This document shows, one piece after another, positions 1 through 6,775 of a DNA stretch of 9,635 bases. Each line of letters starts with the position of its first letter. Within the stretch, counting starts at the first letter, position 1. This DNA comes from JAUVRX01 sp049664225 (GTDB lineage: Bacteria > Acidobacteriota > Thermoanaerobaculia > Multivoradales > JAHEKO01), in assembly GCA_049664225.1 (NCBI GenBank), contig JBATEX010000137.1:1-9635 (forward strand). The letters run 5' to 3'. Under the pieces are notes generated by a model that saw only the letters and a list, made by a program, of their open reading frames with translations, did no database searches and was not told the origin of the DNA. Position numbers and translations under genes: made by a program.

Positions 1-779
1 CGGTTCATGCCCCGTCCGAAGTGATTGGACAGCAGCTTGAAGTCCAAGACCGCCTCATAGCTTCCTTCGCCGGCTTCCCCTTGAACGGTCACCTGGATCG
101 GGTTGATCTCGTTGCCGTTGACCGAGATCACGCTGGCTCTCGAGAGCTGCCCTTCGGGCACCTGCAGGATCAGCGGTAGCTGCTTGATCTTCTTCGTGAG
201 ATCGAGCTCGGCGTAAGAGATCTCGACCACCAGGCCAGGCTCACCTTCGACTCGGATCGCAACGGGGGCGTCCTCGGGAACTTCCACCCTGGTCGAGGCA
301 CTGACCATGGCGTCGAAGATCGCCCCAGGTTCCAGGAAGACGTTCTTGCCCTTTAGAAAGACGAAAGGCCAAGCCAGGGCGACCGCCAGTCCAATGGTCA
401 CTCCCATCCTGCCCCTCCCAGACCGGTCGTAGCCGCCATCGAGGGCAACAGCCGTTGTGTCGACAGCCGAAGCACTCAAGACCTCGATCTCGAGAAACCC
501 CTTCTGGCCTGCCATACGAGCCTTCTTCATCCTCTCGACCTTGGCATAGACCGGTGTTCCGGCAGCGATGACCCGATGGCCATCGACCCAGACGTCCTTC
601 CAGACATCGGCCCGGACGATGTCACCCGTCTGGACGGCGTAGGCTTCCTTCTGTCGGGTGGTGATTTGCTGATCCAGCTCACAGAAGACCGTGGTCCCGA
701 AGGGAATCGTGACCGTCTCTGCCGGCATCGCGGCGGCAGGCATCAGGAATGCGAGATAACAGCAGAGGAACTTTCTCAT
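1..779 (-). CDS. Exported protein of unknown function, 3' end cut by window edge
   Basis: Reading leftward from an ATG at 777-779, the frame stays open for 259 codons to the window edge, so the C-terminus is missing. An AGGAGG at 789-794 lies 9 bases before the ATG and supports this start. Residues 1-20 look like a Sec signal peptide (MRKFLCCYLAFLMPAAAMPA), with cleavage near A17 or A20. The mature part is mostly predicted beta. It has three similar short motifs with a glycine turn: IPFGTTVFCEL (25-35), VIAAGTPVYAKV (70-81) and FLEPGAIFDAMV (148-159). A basic, glycine-rich stretch at 115-124 leads into a hydrophobic segment (126-143, GVTIGLAVALAWPFVFLK). The IPAGT-type motif resembles entry strands of small beta-barrel or SH3-like envelope domains, but I do not recognise a named family and assign no function. 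It is 120 bp downstream of the methyltransferase on the same strand, so co-transcription is possible but unproven. The coding call is strong; the function is unknown. Confidence 0.85.
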   Translation of the reverse strand, partial: MRKFLCCYLAFLMPAAAMPAETVTIPFGTTVFCELDQQITTRQKEAYAVQTGDIVRADVWKDVWVDGHRVIAAGTPVYAKVERMKKARMAGQKGFLEIEVLSASAVDTTAVALDGGYDRSGRGRMGVTIGLAVALAWPFVFLKGKNVFLEPGAIFDAMVSASTRVEVPEDAPVAIRVEGEPGLVVEISYAELDLTKKIKQLPLILQVPEGQLSRASVISVNGNEINPIQVTVQGEAGEGSYEAVLDFKLLSNHFGRGMN

Positions 780-899
780 TGGCTTGACCCTCCTCATGTG
801 TCCCAAGATGCAGTTTCCATGCCCTTGCTCTCATGGCTGGTGGCGATCGACCACCTTCGAATGAGAAGGCGACAAATCCAAGAAAGCTCCGCAGTTGGA
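780..899. other. Intergenic region between methyltransferase and exported protein
   Basis: This 120 bp stretch holds the Shine-Dalgarno of the downstream gene and two small inverted repeats. One is a 6 bp arm pair at 876-881 and 895-900 with a 13-base loop, its right arm touching the methyltransferase stop codon. The other is a 5 bp GC-rich arm pair at 839-843 and 851-855 around a 7-base loop containing CGATCG. Neither is followed by a T-run on the minus strand, so neither is called a terminator. I see no convincing -35/-10 pair. The gap is long enough to hold a promoter for the left-edge gene. Confidence 0.4.
789..794 (-). promoter_or_regulatory. Shine-Dalgarno for the exported unknown protein
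   Basis: Read on the minus strand this is AGGAGG, nine bases upstream of the ATG at 777-779. It decides the start of the left-edge gene and supports it as a real translated gene although its 3' end lies outside the window. Confidence 0.7.
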
Positions 900-2042
900 T
901 CAGTACAGGTCGAAAGGCAGAATGCGGGCATCCAGCGGGCCGTTGCGTATCGGGATGCGTCGCTTTGGCCGCAGTCCAATGTGCTTTCCCAGCCCCTCTC
1001 CGCCGGCCAGCACCACCGCTTTCCAGCCCGCATAGCGCTGCTTCATGAGGTCGCCGAGCCGGGGCCACTGATCCCGGTTCTCCTCGAGACGCTCACCGTA
1101 CGCGGGATTGACGACTAGCAAACCGGGACCGGTCGGCGGCTGGAAGGAATAGCCGTCTCCGACCTCGAGAGAGGACAGTGCTGCCAAGCCGGCCTTCCGG
1201 AGGTTGGCGCTTGCCGCCTCGACAGCTGCCTGAGATTGGTCCACTCCGAAGAGTCTCAATCCGGTCTCAGGCAATCGAATCCCGTCCCGTCGAAGAGACT
1301 CCCAGGCGGCCCTGTCGAAACCGGGCAGCCGCTCGAAGGCCCACTTCGTCCGGAGCCGACCAGGCGCCAGGTCGAGCGCCACGGCCGCAGCCTCCGTCAG
1401 AAGAGTTCCCGAGCCACACATCGGATCCACTACGGGACCCTGGCCATTCCAGCCGGATGCGAGGATGCACGCCGCCGCCAGGTTCTCGCGCACTGGAGCC
1501 TCACTGGTCGCCACCCGATATCCCCGGCGGTCCAGCGGATCGCCCGAGGTGTCCAGGAGCAGCGTCGCCCGGTCGCGAGAAAGCCAGACCCTCAGTTGGA
1601 TGCCGGGGTCCTTGCGATCGATGGAAGCGCGGCGCCCGAATCTTCGCCGTTGGGCATCGACGATTCCATCCTTGACCTTCAAGCCCACCCAGCGAGTGTC
1701 ACGAATGTGTGACCTGGCCGCGGTGGCACGAATCGCAAAGCTCCGAAGGGGATCGAACAGCTCAGCGGCCCTTACACCATCCCAGACTCGGGAGCTCTCG
1801 ACCAGCCGGCCCGCACCCGCCTCGAGGGCCTCGGCGCTCGACCCATCCCAGGCGGCCAGCTCCACGAGTACCCGATTGGCCGTCCTGAGTCGCCAGTTTG
1901 TCCGCAGCACATCGTCCCAGGTACCCGAAAAGGCGATGGCGCCGCGCTCCCGGCTGCAGTTCGAGAGACCGAGATTCTTCAACTCGGCCTCGAGGAACTC
2001 CTCGAGGCCGAGCGCGCAGGTGGCGACGAGTCGGAGGGACAC
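900..2042 (-). CDS. THUMP-domain class I SAM-dependent RNA methyltransferase (RlmL N-terminal type)
   Basis: This 380-aa protein matches the layout of the RlmL/YpsC family, whose best-known member makes N2-methylguanosine at G2445 of 23S rRNA. A short N-terminal ferredoxin-like part (SLRLVATCALGLEEFLEAEL) is followed by a THUMP RNA-binding domain (roughly 65-165), the RGYR element (173-176), SAM-binding motif I VDPMCGSGT (205-213), motif II FGVDQSQAAVEAA (265-277), catalytic motif IV NPAYGERL (312-319), and the family-typical C-terminus RNGPLDARILPFDL. Motif IV usually reads NPPYG; here the second proline is Ala314. It lacks the RlmK half fused in E. coli, which is usual outside gammaproteobacteria. 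The start is GTG, placed by the conserved N-terminus. It has no Shine-Dalgarno and lies three bases after the permease stop, which suggests translational coupling. Family assignment is secure; the exact target guanine is inferred. It should act in the cytoplasm on rRNA. Confidence 0.92.
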   Translation of the reverse strand: MSLRLVATCALGLEEFLEAELKNLGLSNCSRERGAIAFSGTWDDVLRTNWRLRTANRVLVELAAWDGSSAEALEAGAGRLVESSRVWDGVRAAELFDPLRSFAIRATAARSHIRDTRWVGLKVKDGIVDAQRRRFGRRASIDRKDPGIQLRVWLSRDRATLLLDTSGDPLDRRGYRVATSEAPVRENLAAACILASGWNGQGPVVDPMCGSGTLLTEAAAVALDLAPGRLRTKWAFERLPGFDRAAWESLRRDGIRLPETGLRLFGVDQSQAAVEAASANLRKAGLAALSSLEVGDGYSFQPPTGPGLLVVNPAYGERLEENRDQWPRLGDLMKQRYAGWKAVVLAGGEGLGKHIGLRPKRRIPIRNGPLDARILPFDLY

Positions 2043-2045
2043 GGC

Positions 2046-4379
2046 TCAGAAGGGGAAGAACACGGGCACGAGCAGCGTCAGCACCACGAGAATGACCAGG
2101 GTGAGTGGGGTGCCGACCTTGAGATAGTCGCTCGAGCGGTAGCCACCGGCACCCATGACCAGCAGGTTGGCTTTGTGAGAGAACGGCGTCATGAAGGCGG
2201 CCGACGCTGCCAGGCTCACGCCCATCATCAGCGGGTAGGGGCTGATGCCGAGAGTGTTGGCCGCATTGATCACGACCGGCGCCAGCAGAACGACGGCCGG
2301 AGCACCGTCGAGACCCTGCGACAGCATGCTCGCCAGGATGACCAGAGCCGCCAGCGTCGCGTGATTGCCGAGCGGCCCCGCCAGATTCGTGACCCCGTCT
2401 GCCAGGAACATGGCCGCTCCCGTGCGCTCCATGGCCATACCCACCGGCAGCACCGCCGCCACCAGGAAGATGGCCTTCCATTCGATCGCTCGATAGGCCT
2501 CTTGCATGGTCAGGGCACCGAAGAGAATCGCCAGCGAAGCAGCGGCAAACGCCGCAACATGAATCGGCTGAACACCCGTGACCACGAGTCCGATCATCAA
2601 CAGGAGCGCGCCGAAGGCCCACGGCGCCTTGCTCAGACGCGGTGGTGCCTGGTCGGCTTGCGACAGCACGACGAAATCGGGCTCGGCCGCCAGCTCGCGG
2701 ATCTTCTGTCGTGGCCCGTGCAACAAGAGGGCGTCCCCGAGGCGAAGAGGAACGTGGGAGAAATCGACGTGGTGGGGCTGGCCCTCGCGCCACAGGGCCA
2801 ATGCGAGAAGTCCGTAGCGGCTCTGGAAGCGCAGATCGGCCAGCGTCCGACCGATGGCAGCGGAGCGCGGAGCCAGGGCGGCCTCGACCATCCCTATCTC
2901 TTCCGACTCCAGGGGCGCCTCTTCGAGCTCCTTCTCGAGCTGTACCTCGCCGAGGTCGAAAAGAGTCACGAGCCTCTCGGGGTCACCGCCGATCAGCAGT
3001 CGATCGTCGGCACGGAGGACCTCGTTGGGTGAGACGGCCAGGTGGGTCTCGTCGTCCCGAATCAGCCCAGCAATCGTCAGGCCCACCAGCTCGCCCAGCC
3101 GGCTCTCCTGGATGGATGTGTCCACCAACGGGGACCCTTCCGGTATCCGCACCAGATGCAGCTGGCTGACCAGACCTCGAATCGCGGTGAGCCCCGTTTG
3201 GAGAACCTCGAAGTCCGGATGTCGCGACAGACTCTCGAGACGCTCTTTCGCGCCGAGGGCGAAGATCTCGTCATCCGCCCGCAGCACCCATTCACCGAGC
3301 TCGACCCCCTGCAGGTGCTCTCCTCGACGCACACCGACCACCACCAAGCCGAATCGGTCGCGGAAGCTCAGCTCCCTGAGGTTGAATCCGATCAAAGGAG
3401 AACCGGTCAGTACGCGGGCCCGTACCCCGCCCACTCCCCGCACCGGGCTCGGCAGCTCTGCAACCCGGATCTGCTCGATCTCGAGGTTCTGCATCCGCAG
3501 CAGCTCACCGAGATCGGCGGCCAGACCATCGACCATCAAGACGTCGCCGCCCCGCAGAACCGAATCGCCCCGGGGCATCGTGCGACGGCGATCCCCCCGG
3601 AGGATGGACAAGACCTTGACGCCGAGAGTGTTGCCGAGGCGTGTCTCGGCCAGGGTCATTCCATCGAGCGGCGTGTCCTCCGGCAGACGGATCGAGAACA
3701 GATGCTCTTTGAGCTGGTAGACCTGCGTCAGATCACGAGACTCAGCGGCGGCCGGACCGTGCCGCTCTCCTGCGGGCAGGAGCTTGCGCCCGAGGGTCAA
3801 CATGTAGACCACACCAAGGCCGAGCAGGACCAGGCCCAGGGGCGTGAAGTCGAAGAGCGAGAACGGCTGGAGCCCTCGCTCGTCCAGCATCTGCGCCGCG
3901 AGGATATTGGGGGGTGTTCCCACCAGGGTGGTGGTACCGCCGAGGATGGCACCGAAGGCCAGCGGCATGAACAGTCGCGATGGTGACAGTCCGGCGCGCC
4001 GCGCGATCGTGGCTACCGCCGGCATCAGCACGGCGGTGGCGGCGATGTTGTTCATGAAGGCCGAGAGGATGCCGCAGGTCACCATCAGCACGATGATGAG
4101 ACGGGTCTCGCTGTCGCCGACGAGCCTGTGGATTCGACCGCCGATGACATCCGCCACGCCGGTCTCGAGCAGCGCAGCCCCGACGATGAAGACCGACAAC
4201 ATGGTGATCACCGCCGGTGACGAAAAGCCTGTAAATGCCTCGGCCGGTGTCAGGTAGCCCGTGAAGATCAGGGTAGTCAGCCCCAAGAACGCCGTCAGAT
4301 CGACCGGCAGCTTCTCGGTGAGAAACAGGTAGACCATCACCGCCAGCAGGGCGAAGAGGAATGCAATCTGCGGCGTCAC
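2046..4379 (-). CDS. SLC13/DASS-family permease with four tandem RCK_C domains
   Basis: This 777-aa inner-membrane protein has the split layout of bacterial SLC13-type permeases: an N-terminal membrane half (about 1-200), a cytoplasmic insert, and a C-terminal membrane half (about 583-777). The first half has the hairpin motif SAFMNNIAATAVLMP (106-120) and GTPPN (154-158). The second has the matching loop SQGLDGAPAVVLLAP (687-701), then TPFSHKANLLVMGAGGY (731-747) and a DYLKVGTPLT ending. The insert holds four RCK_C/TrkA-C-like repeats at about 222-295, 316-388, 403-475 and 494-566, each with the pattern 'G-x-x-L...R/G...G/V-x-x-I/L-x-R...L-R-x-G/D-D-x-L'; an acidic linker lies near 479-495. 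Most family members have two RCK_C domains and about 590 residues. The substrate could be a divalent anion such as sulfate, dicarboxylate or citrate with sodium; the sequence does not settle it. RCK_C domains usually bind a small ligand and gate transport. The start is GTG without a Shine-Dalgarno. Confidence 0.93.
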   Translation of the reverse strand: MTPQIAFLFALLAVMVYLFLTEKLPVDLTAFLGLTTLIFTGYLTPAEAFTGFSSPAVITMLSVFIVGAALLETGVADVIGGRIHRLVGDSETRLIIVLMVTCGILSAFMNNIAATAVLMPAVATIARRAGLSPSRLFMPLAFGAILGGTTTLVGTPPNILAAQMLDERGLQPFSLFDFTPLGLVLLGLGVVYMLTLGRKLLPAGERHGPAAAESRDLTQVYQLKEHLFSIRLPEDTPLDGMTLAETRLGNTLGVKVLSILRGDRRRTMPRGDSVLRGGDVLMVDGLAADLGELLRMQNLEIEQIRVAELPSPVRGVGGVRARVLTGSPLIGFNLRELSFRDRFGLVVVGVRRGEHLQGVELGEWVLRADDEIFALGAKERLESLSRHPDFEVLQTGLTAIRGLVSQLHLVRIPEGSPLVDTSIQESRLGELVGLTIAGLIRDDETHLAVSPNEVLRADDRLLIGGDPERLVTLFDLGEVQLEKELEEAPLESEEIGMVEAALAPRSAAIGRTLADLRFQSRYGLLALALWREGQPHHVDFSHVPLRLGDALLLHGPRQKIRELAAEPDFVVLSQADQAPPRLSKAPWAFGALLLMIGLVVTGVQPIHVAAFAAASLAILFGALTMQEAYRAIEWKAIFLVAAVLPVGMAMERTGAAMFLADGVTNLAGPLGNHATLAALVILASMLSQGLDGAPAVVLLAPVVINAANTLGISPYPLMMGVSLAASAAFMTPFSHKANLLVMGAGGYRSSDYLKVGTPLTLVILVVLTLLVPVFFPF

Positions 4380-4462
4380 GGTTTGATTCTATCTTCAGGT
4401 CGACACGGCATTGGCAGTCGAGAATGTCTGACTTCGCAACTTCGAAACAACGCTTCCAGACC
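4380..4462. other. Intergenic region between S9 peptidase and permease
   Basis: This 83 bp gap separates the peptidase block from the permease-methyltransferase pair. Besides the -10-like hexamer it holds nested weak inverted repeats on the minus strand: GTCTG pairing with CAGAC, with TTCG pairing with CGAA inside. There is no T-run after them, so a classic Rho-independent terminator is not supported. The spacing is much larger than the 18, 21 and 3 base gaps nearby, making this the likeliest place for an operon boundary. Confidence 0.4.
4386..4391 (-). promoter_or_regulatory. Candidate -10 element for leaderless permease mRNA
   Basis: On the minus strand this reads TAGAAT, five of six matches to TATAAT, and it ends six bases before the GTG start at 4377-4379. 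Transcription would then begin at or within a base or two of the GTG. No Shine-Dalgarno precedes that start, which fits a leaderless message. No good -35 hexamer is seen 16-18 bases further upstream, so this rests on one hexamer and its position. Confidence 0.35.
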
Positions 4463-6757
4463 CTACCAGCGTGCTTCCGTGAGGTAGCGAGCGATCAGGC
4501 TATAGACGTGGAACCGGGTTCCATCGCCTTCTTTGATGGCGTGGGTCCGATTCGGGTAGACCATCATGTCGAACGGCTTGCCGAGCTCGATGAGGCGATT
4601 CACCAGACGTTCGGTCCCTTGGTAGTGCACATTGTCGTCGGCAGTGCCATGGACGAGAAGAAGGCGACCCTCGAGTCCTGCGGCGAAGTGAATGGGAGAG
4701 CCGATCTCATACCCGCGAGCATTGTCATCTGGTAGGCCCATGTAGCGCTCCTGGTAAATGGTGTCGTAGAGCCTCTGGTCGGGAACCGGGGCCACCGAGA
4801 CACCGACCTTGAACACCTCCGGGTAACGGAACATGCAATTCAGGGTGTTCGAGCCCCCACCACTCCACCCCCAGACGGCAACCCGCTCGGGATCGACAAA
4901 GGAATGCTTCCTGCTGAACGCGCGGACAGCGGCCGCCTGGTCTCTCGATGAGTGTTCGCCGACGGTTCCGTATACGACCTTTCTCCAGGCCGCCCCCTTG
5001 GGTGCCGGCGTGCCGCGGTTGTCGAAGCTGACGACCACGAAGCCCTCGTCGGCCAGGGCCCGATGAAACAGCATTCGCTCGCCTCCCCAGCGATCTACCA
5101 CGGTGGTTCCCGCCGGCTCGCCGTAGACGAAGACGAGCAGTGGATAGCTCTGGCTGGGCTCGAGGTCACGCGGCTTGAGCATCCAGGAATCGAGCAAGAA
5201 GCCGGGCTCGACCTCTGTCTGGAAGAACTCCACGGGGGGTTGAACGATGTCGCTCAGCTTGCTCGCCAACGCGGAGTTGTCCTCCAGCACGCGCACGGTC
5301 TCGTGTTCGGGCAGGCGCACAAGATCGACCACGGGTGGAACGTCGAATCGGGAATATGTGTGGAAGGCGTAAGCCCCGTCGGGCGAAAGATCGTAGCTGT
5401 GACTACCGGGCTGGTCGGTCGGAGTGACTCGCTCGGGTCGTCCCGAGCCATCGACCTTCGCACGATAGAGAAACCTCTGTGTCGCGTTGTCGGGCGAGGC
5501 GATGAAGTAGAGCCACTCCGCTCCACTGCCAGTACCCACCAGGCTGATCACGTCGGCCTCGAAGGGAGTGATGAGCTTCTCGCCCCCGCCGTCTCTACGC
5601 ACCCGATAGGCGTGCCGCCAGCCGTCCTTCTCGCTCAGCCAGACAAACTCCTCGGACCCCTCGAGCCATTCGAGGTCGTCCATGACATCGACCCAGGTGT
5701 CGGACCGGTCCTGATGAGCTCGCCGGACCTTGCCGGTTGCAGTATCGGCGAGCAACACGTCGTTGGTGTTCTGCAGTCGATTGAGGTGTTGCAGGATGAG
5801 CGTCTCGGAATCGTCGCACCAATCCATACGCGCGATGTAGGTATTTCTCGAATCTCCCGGAACGTCCATCCAGCGGATCTCGCCGCCGGTCGCGCCGACC
5901 ACACCAATTCGAGCAGCCGAGTTCGTCGTTCCAGCCTTGGGATAGGGAATCAGGGTGATCTCGGGATACAGGGTGTCCGTGTTGTTGATCAGGGCGAACT
6001 CGTCGACGCCGCTGGAGTCGAAGTTCCAGAAGGCTATGTGACGGCCATCCGGGCTCCACCGGAAGCCGTCGCGAATGCCGAACTCCTCCTCGTAGACCCA
6101 ATCGGAGGTGCCGTTGATGATCGTCTCCGAGCCGTCCCTGGTAAGAGGAGTGATGCTGCCACCGTCGATTTCCTCGACATGGAGATTATGGCCTTGGACG
6201 TATGCGACCTGCGTGCCGTCAGGCGAGAACTTGGCGAACATCAGCGTGGAGGGCGCAGCGTCGCCCCCCAGCTGCCTCAGGTCACCCGTTGCCAGATCCA
6301 TGACCCAGTAGTCCCCCCGGGTGTTGCGGCGCCAGACCCGCTCGGTATTGGTGAAGATCAGCAGTCGCTTCTTGTCCTCCGACCAGGCGTAGTCATCGAT
6401 CTCGAGAGCCCTGCTCCTGCCCTCGGGAACCAGTTGCCCGGCCTCGATGACGACTTCCCGCAGCCCGGTTGTGGTCTCGTATCGCACGATGTCCTTGGCT
6501 TCTTCGTCCTTCGAGTCCTTGACGGTGTCCGAAGGCTCGAGCGTCGTGTAGTAGGCACCGTCGTCCTGCCATCTAGCCGGACCGAATTCCTCCGGCTCGA
6601 ACTCCTCGTCCGTAAAGATCCTCCGGAGCTTCGCGTCGATTCCGTTGGCATCCCCCGTGTCCGACTCCTGCCCATCCGAGTTTGCCGGTAGGAGTATCAG
6701 GGCCAGGCAAACCAGCAGCAACCGCGACGAAGCGAGGATGAGCGTCTTGGGAGTCAT
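4463..6757 (-). CDS. Secreted dipeptidyl-peptidase IV-like S9 family serine peptidase
   Basis: This 764-aa protein is a DPP IV-type (S9B) aminodipeptidase, which in this family removes N-terminal dipeptides, usually after proline or alanine. A Sec signal peptide (hydrophobic core about 12-25, no lipobox) sends it to the periplasm or outside. Residues about 60-500 form the beta-propeller (DPPIV_N), including WVMDLATG, the substrate-clamping DWVYEEEF (219-226, with Glu224 and Glu225 matching the human Glu pair) and LYPEITLIPYPKAGTTN. The alpha/beta-hydrolase domain (about 510-764) has oxyanion Tyr545 in VYGEPAG, nucleophile Ser632 in GWSGGG, Asp707 in HGTADDNVHYQ, and His739 in NRTHAI. Its length and residue spacing nearly match the human enzyme. 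An odd point is GWSGGG instead of the common GWSYGG. The ATG start has GGAGG at 6766-6770, eight bases upstream, and the gene follows the membrane protein by 18 bp. Family and activity class are very likely; substrate specificity is inferred. Confidence 0.95.
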   Translation of the reverse strand: MTPKTLILASSRLLLVCLALILLPANSDGQESDTGDANGIDAKLRRIFTDEEFEPEEFGPARWQDDGAYYTTLEPSDTVKDSKDEEAKDIVRYETTTGLREVVIEAGQLVPEGRSRALEIDDYAWSEDKKRLLIFTNTERVWRRNTRGDYWVMDLATGDLRQLGGDAAPSTLMFAKFSPDGTQVAYVQGHNLHVEEIDGGSITPLTRDGSETIINGTSDWVYEEEFGIRDGFRWSPDGRHIAFWNFDSSGVDEFALINNTDTLYPEITLIPYPKAGTTNSAARIGVVGATGGEIRWMDVPGDSRNTYIARMDWCDDSETLILQHLNRLQNTNDVLLADTATGKVRRAHQDRSDTWVDVMDDLEWLEGSEEFVWLSEKDGWRHAYRVRRDGGGEKLITPFEADVISLVGTGSGAEWLYFIASPDNATQRFLYRAKVDGSGRPERVTPTDQPGSHSYDLSPDGAYAFHTYSRFDVPPVVDLVRLPEHETVRVLEDNSALASKLSDIVQPPVEFFQTEVEPGFLLDSWMLKPRDLEPSQSYPLLVFVYGEPAGTTVVDRWGGERMLFHRALADEGFVVVSFDNRGTPAPKGAAWRKVVYGTVGEHSSRDQAAAVRAFSRKHSFVDPERVAVWGWSGGGSNTLNCMFRYPEVFKVGVSVAPVPDQRLYDTIYQERYMGLPDDNARGYEIGSPIHFAAGLEGRLLLVHGTADDNVHYQGTERLVNRLIELGKPFDMMVYPNRTHAIKEGDGTRFHVYSLIARYLTEARW

Positions 6758-6765
6758 GCGAAGTT

Positions 6766-6770
6766 CCTCC
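6766..6770 (-). promoter_or_regulatory. Shine-Dalgarno for the S9 peptidase
   Basis: GGAGG on the minus strand, eight bases before the ATG at 6755-6757. It lies inside the 18 bp gap and is part of the string TGAGATCCGGAGG, which begins with the stop codon of the upstream membrane-protein gene. Confidence 0.8.
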
Positions 6771-6775
6771 GGATC

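Noticed and set aside
876..900. Inverted repeat with 6 bp arms as a terminator after the methyltransferase
   Set aside because: The stem is short and AT-containing, the loop is 13 bases, and no T-run follows on the minus strand.
576..1118. Plus-strand open frame of 180 codons near the left edge
   Set aside because: It lies antisense to the left-edge exported protein and the methyltransferase end. The minus-strand frame has a signal peptide and a Shine-Dalgarno; this one has no recognisable content.
1762..2793. A 343-codon minus-strand open frame overlapping permease and methyltransferase
   Set aside because: It is an Arg/Gly/Pro-rich alternative frame crossing two well-supported genes, with no domain pattern.
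3042..3986. Plus-strand open frames of about 285-314 codons opposite the permease
   Set aside because: They are Arg/Gln/His-rich shadows of the SLC13 gene with no recognisable domain and overlap each other in different frames.
4423..4462. Nested inverted repeats as a terminator after the S9 peptidase gene
   Set aside because: Only short separated arms pair and no T-run follows, so a Rho-independent terminator is not supported.
4952..6691. A 579-codon open frame on the plus strand
   Set aside because: It lies opposite the S9 peptidase in exact antisense register. In GC-rich genes TTA, CTA and TCA codons are rare, so the opposite frame has few stops. Its translation shows no family signature, while the minus-strand product has a complete catalytic set.
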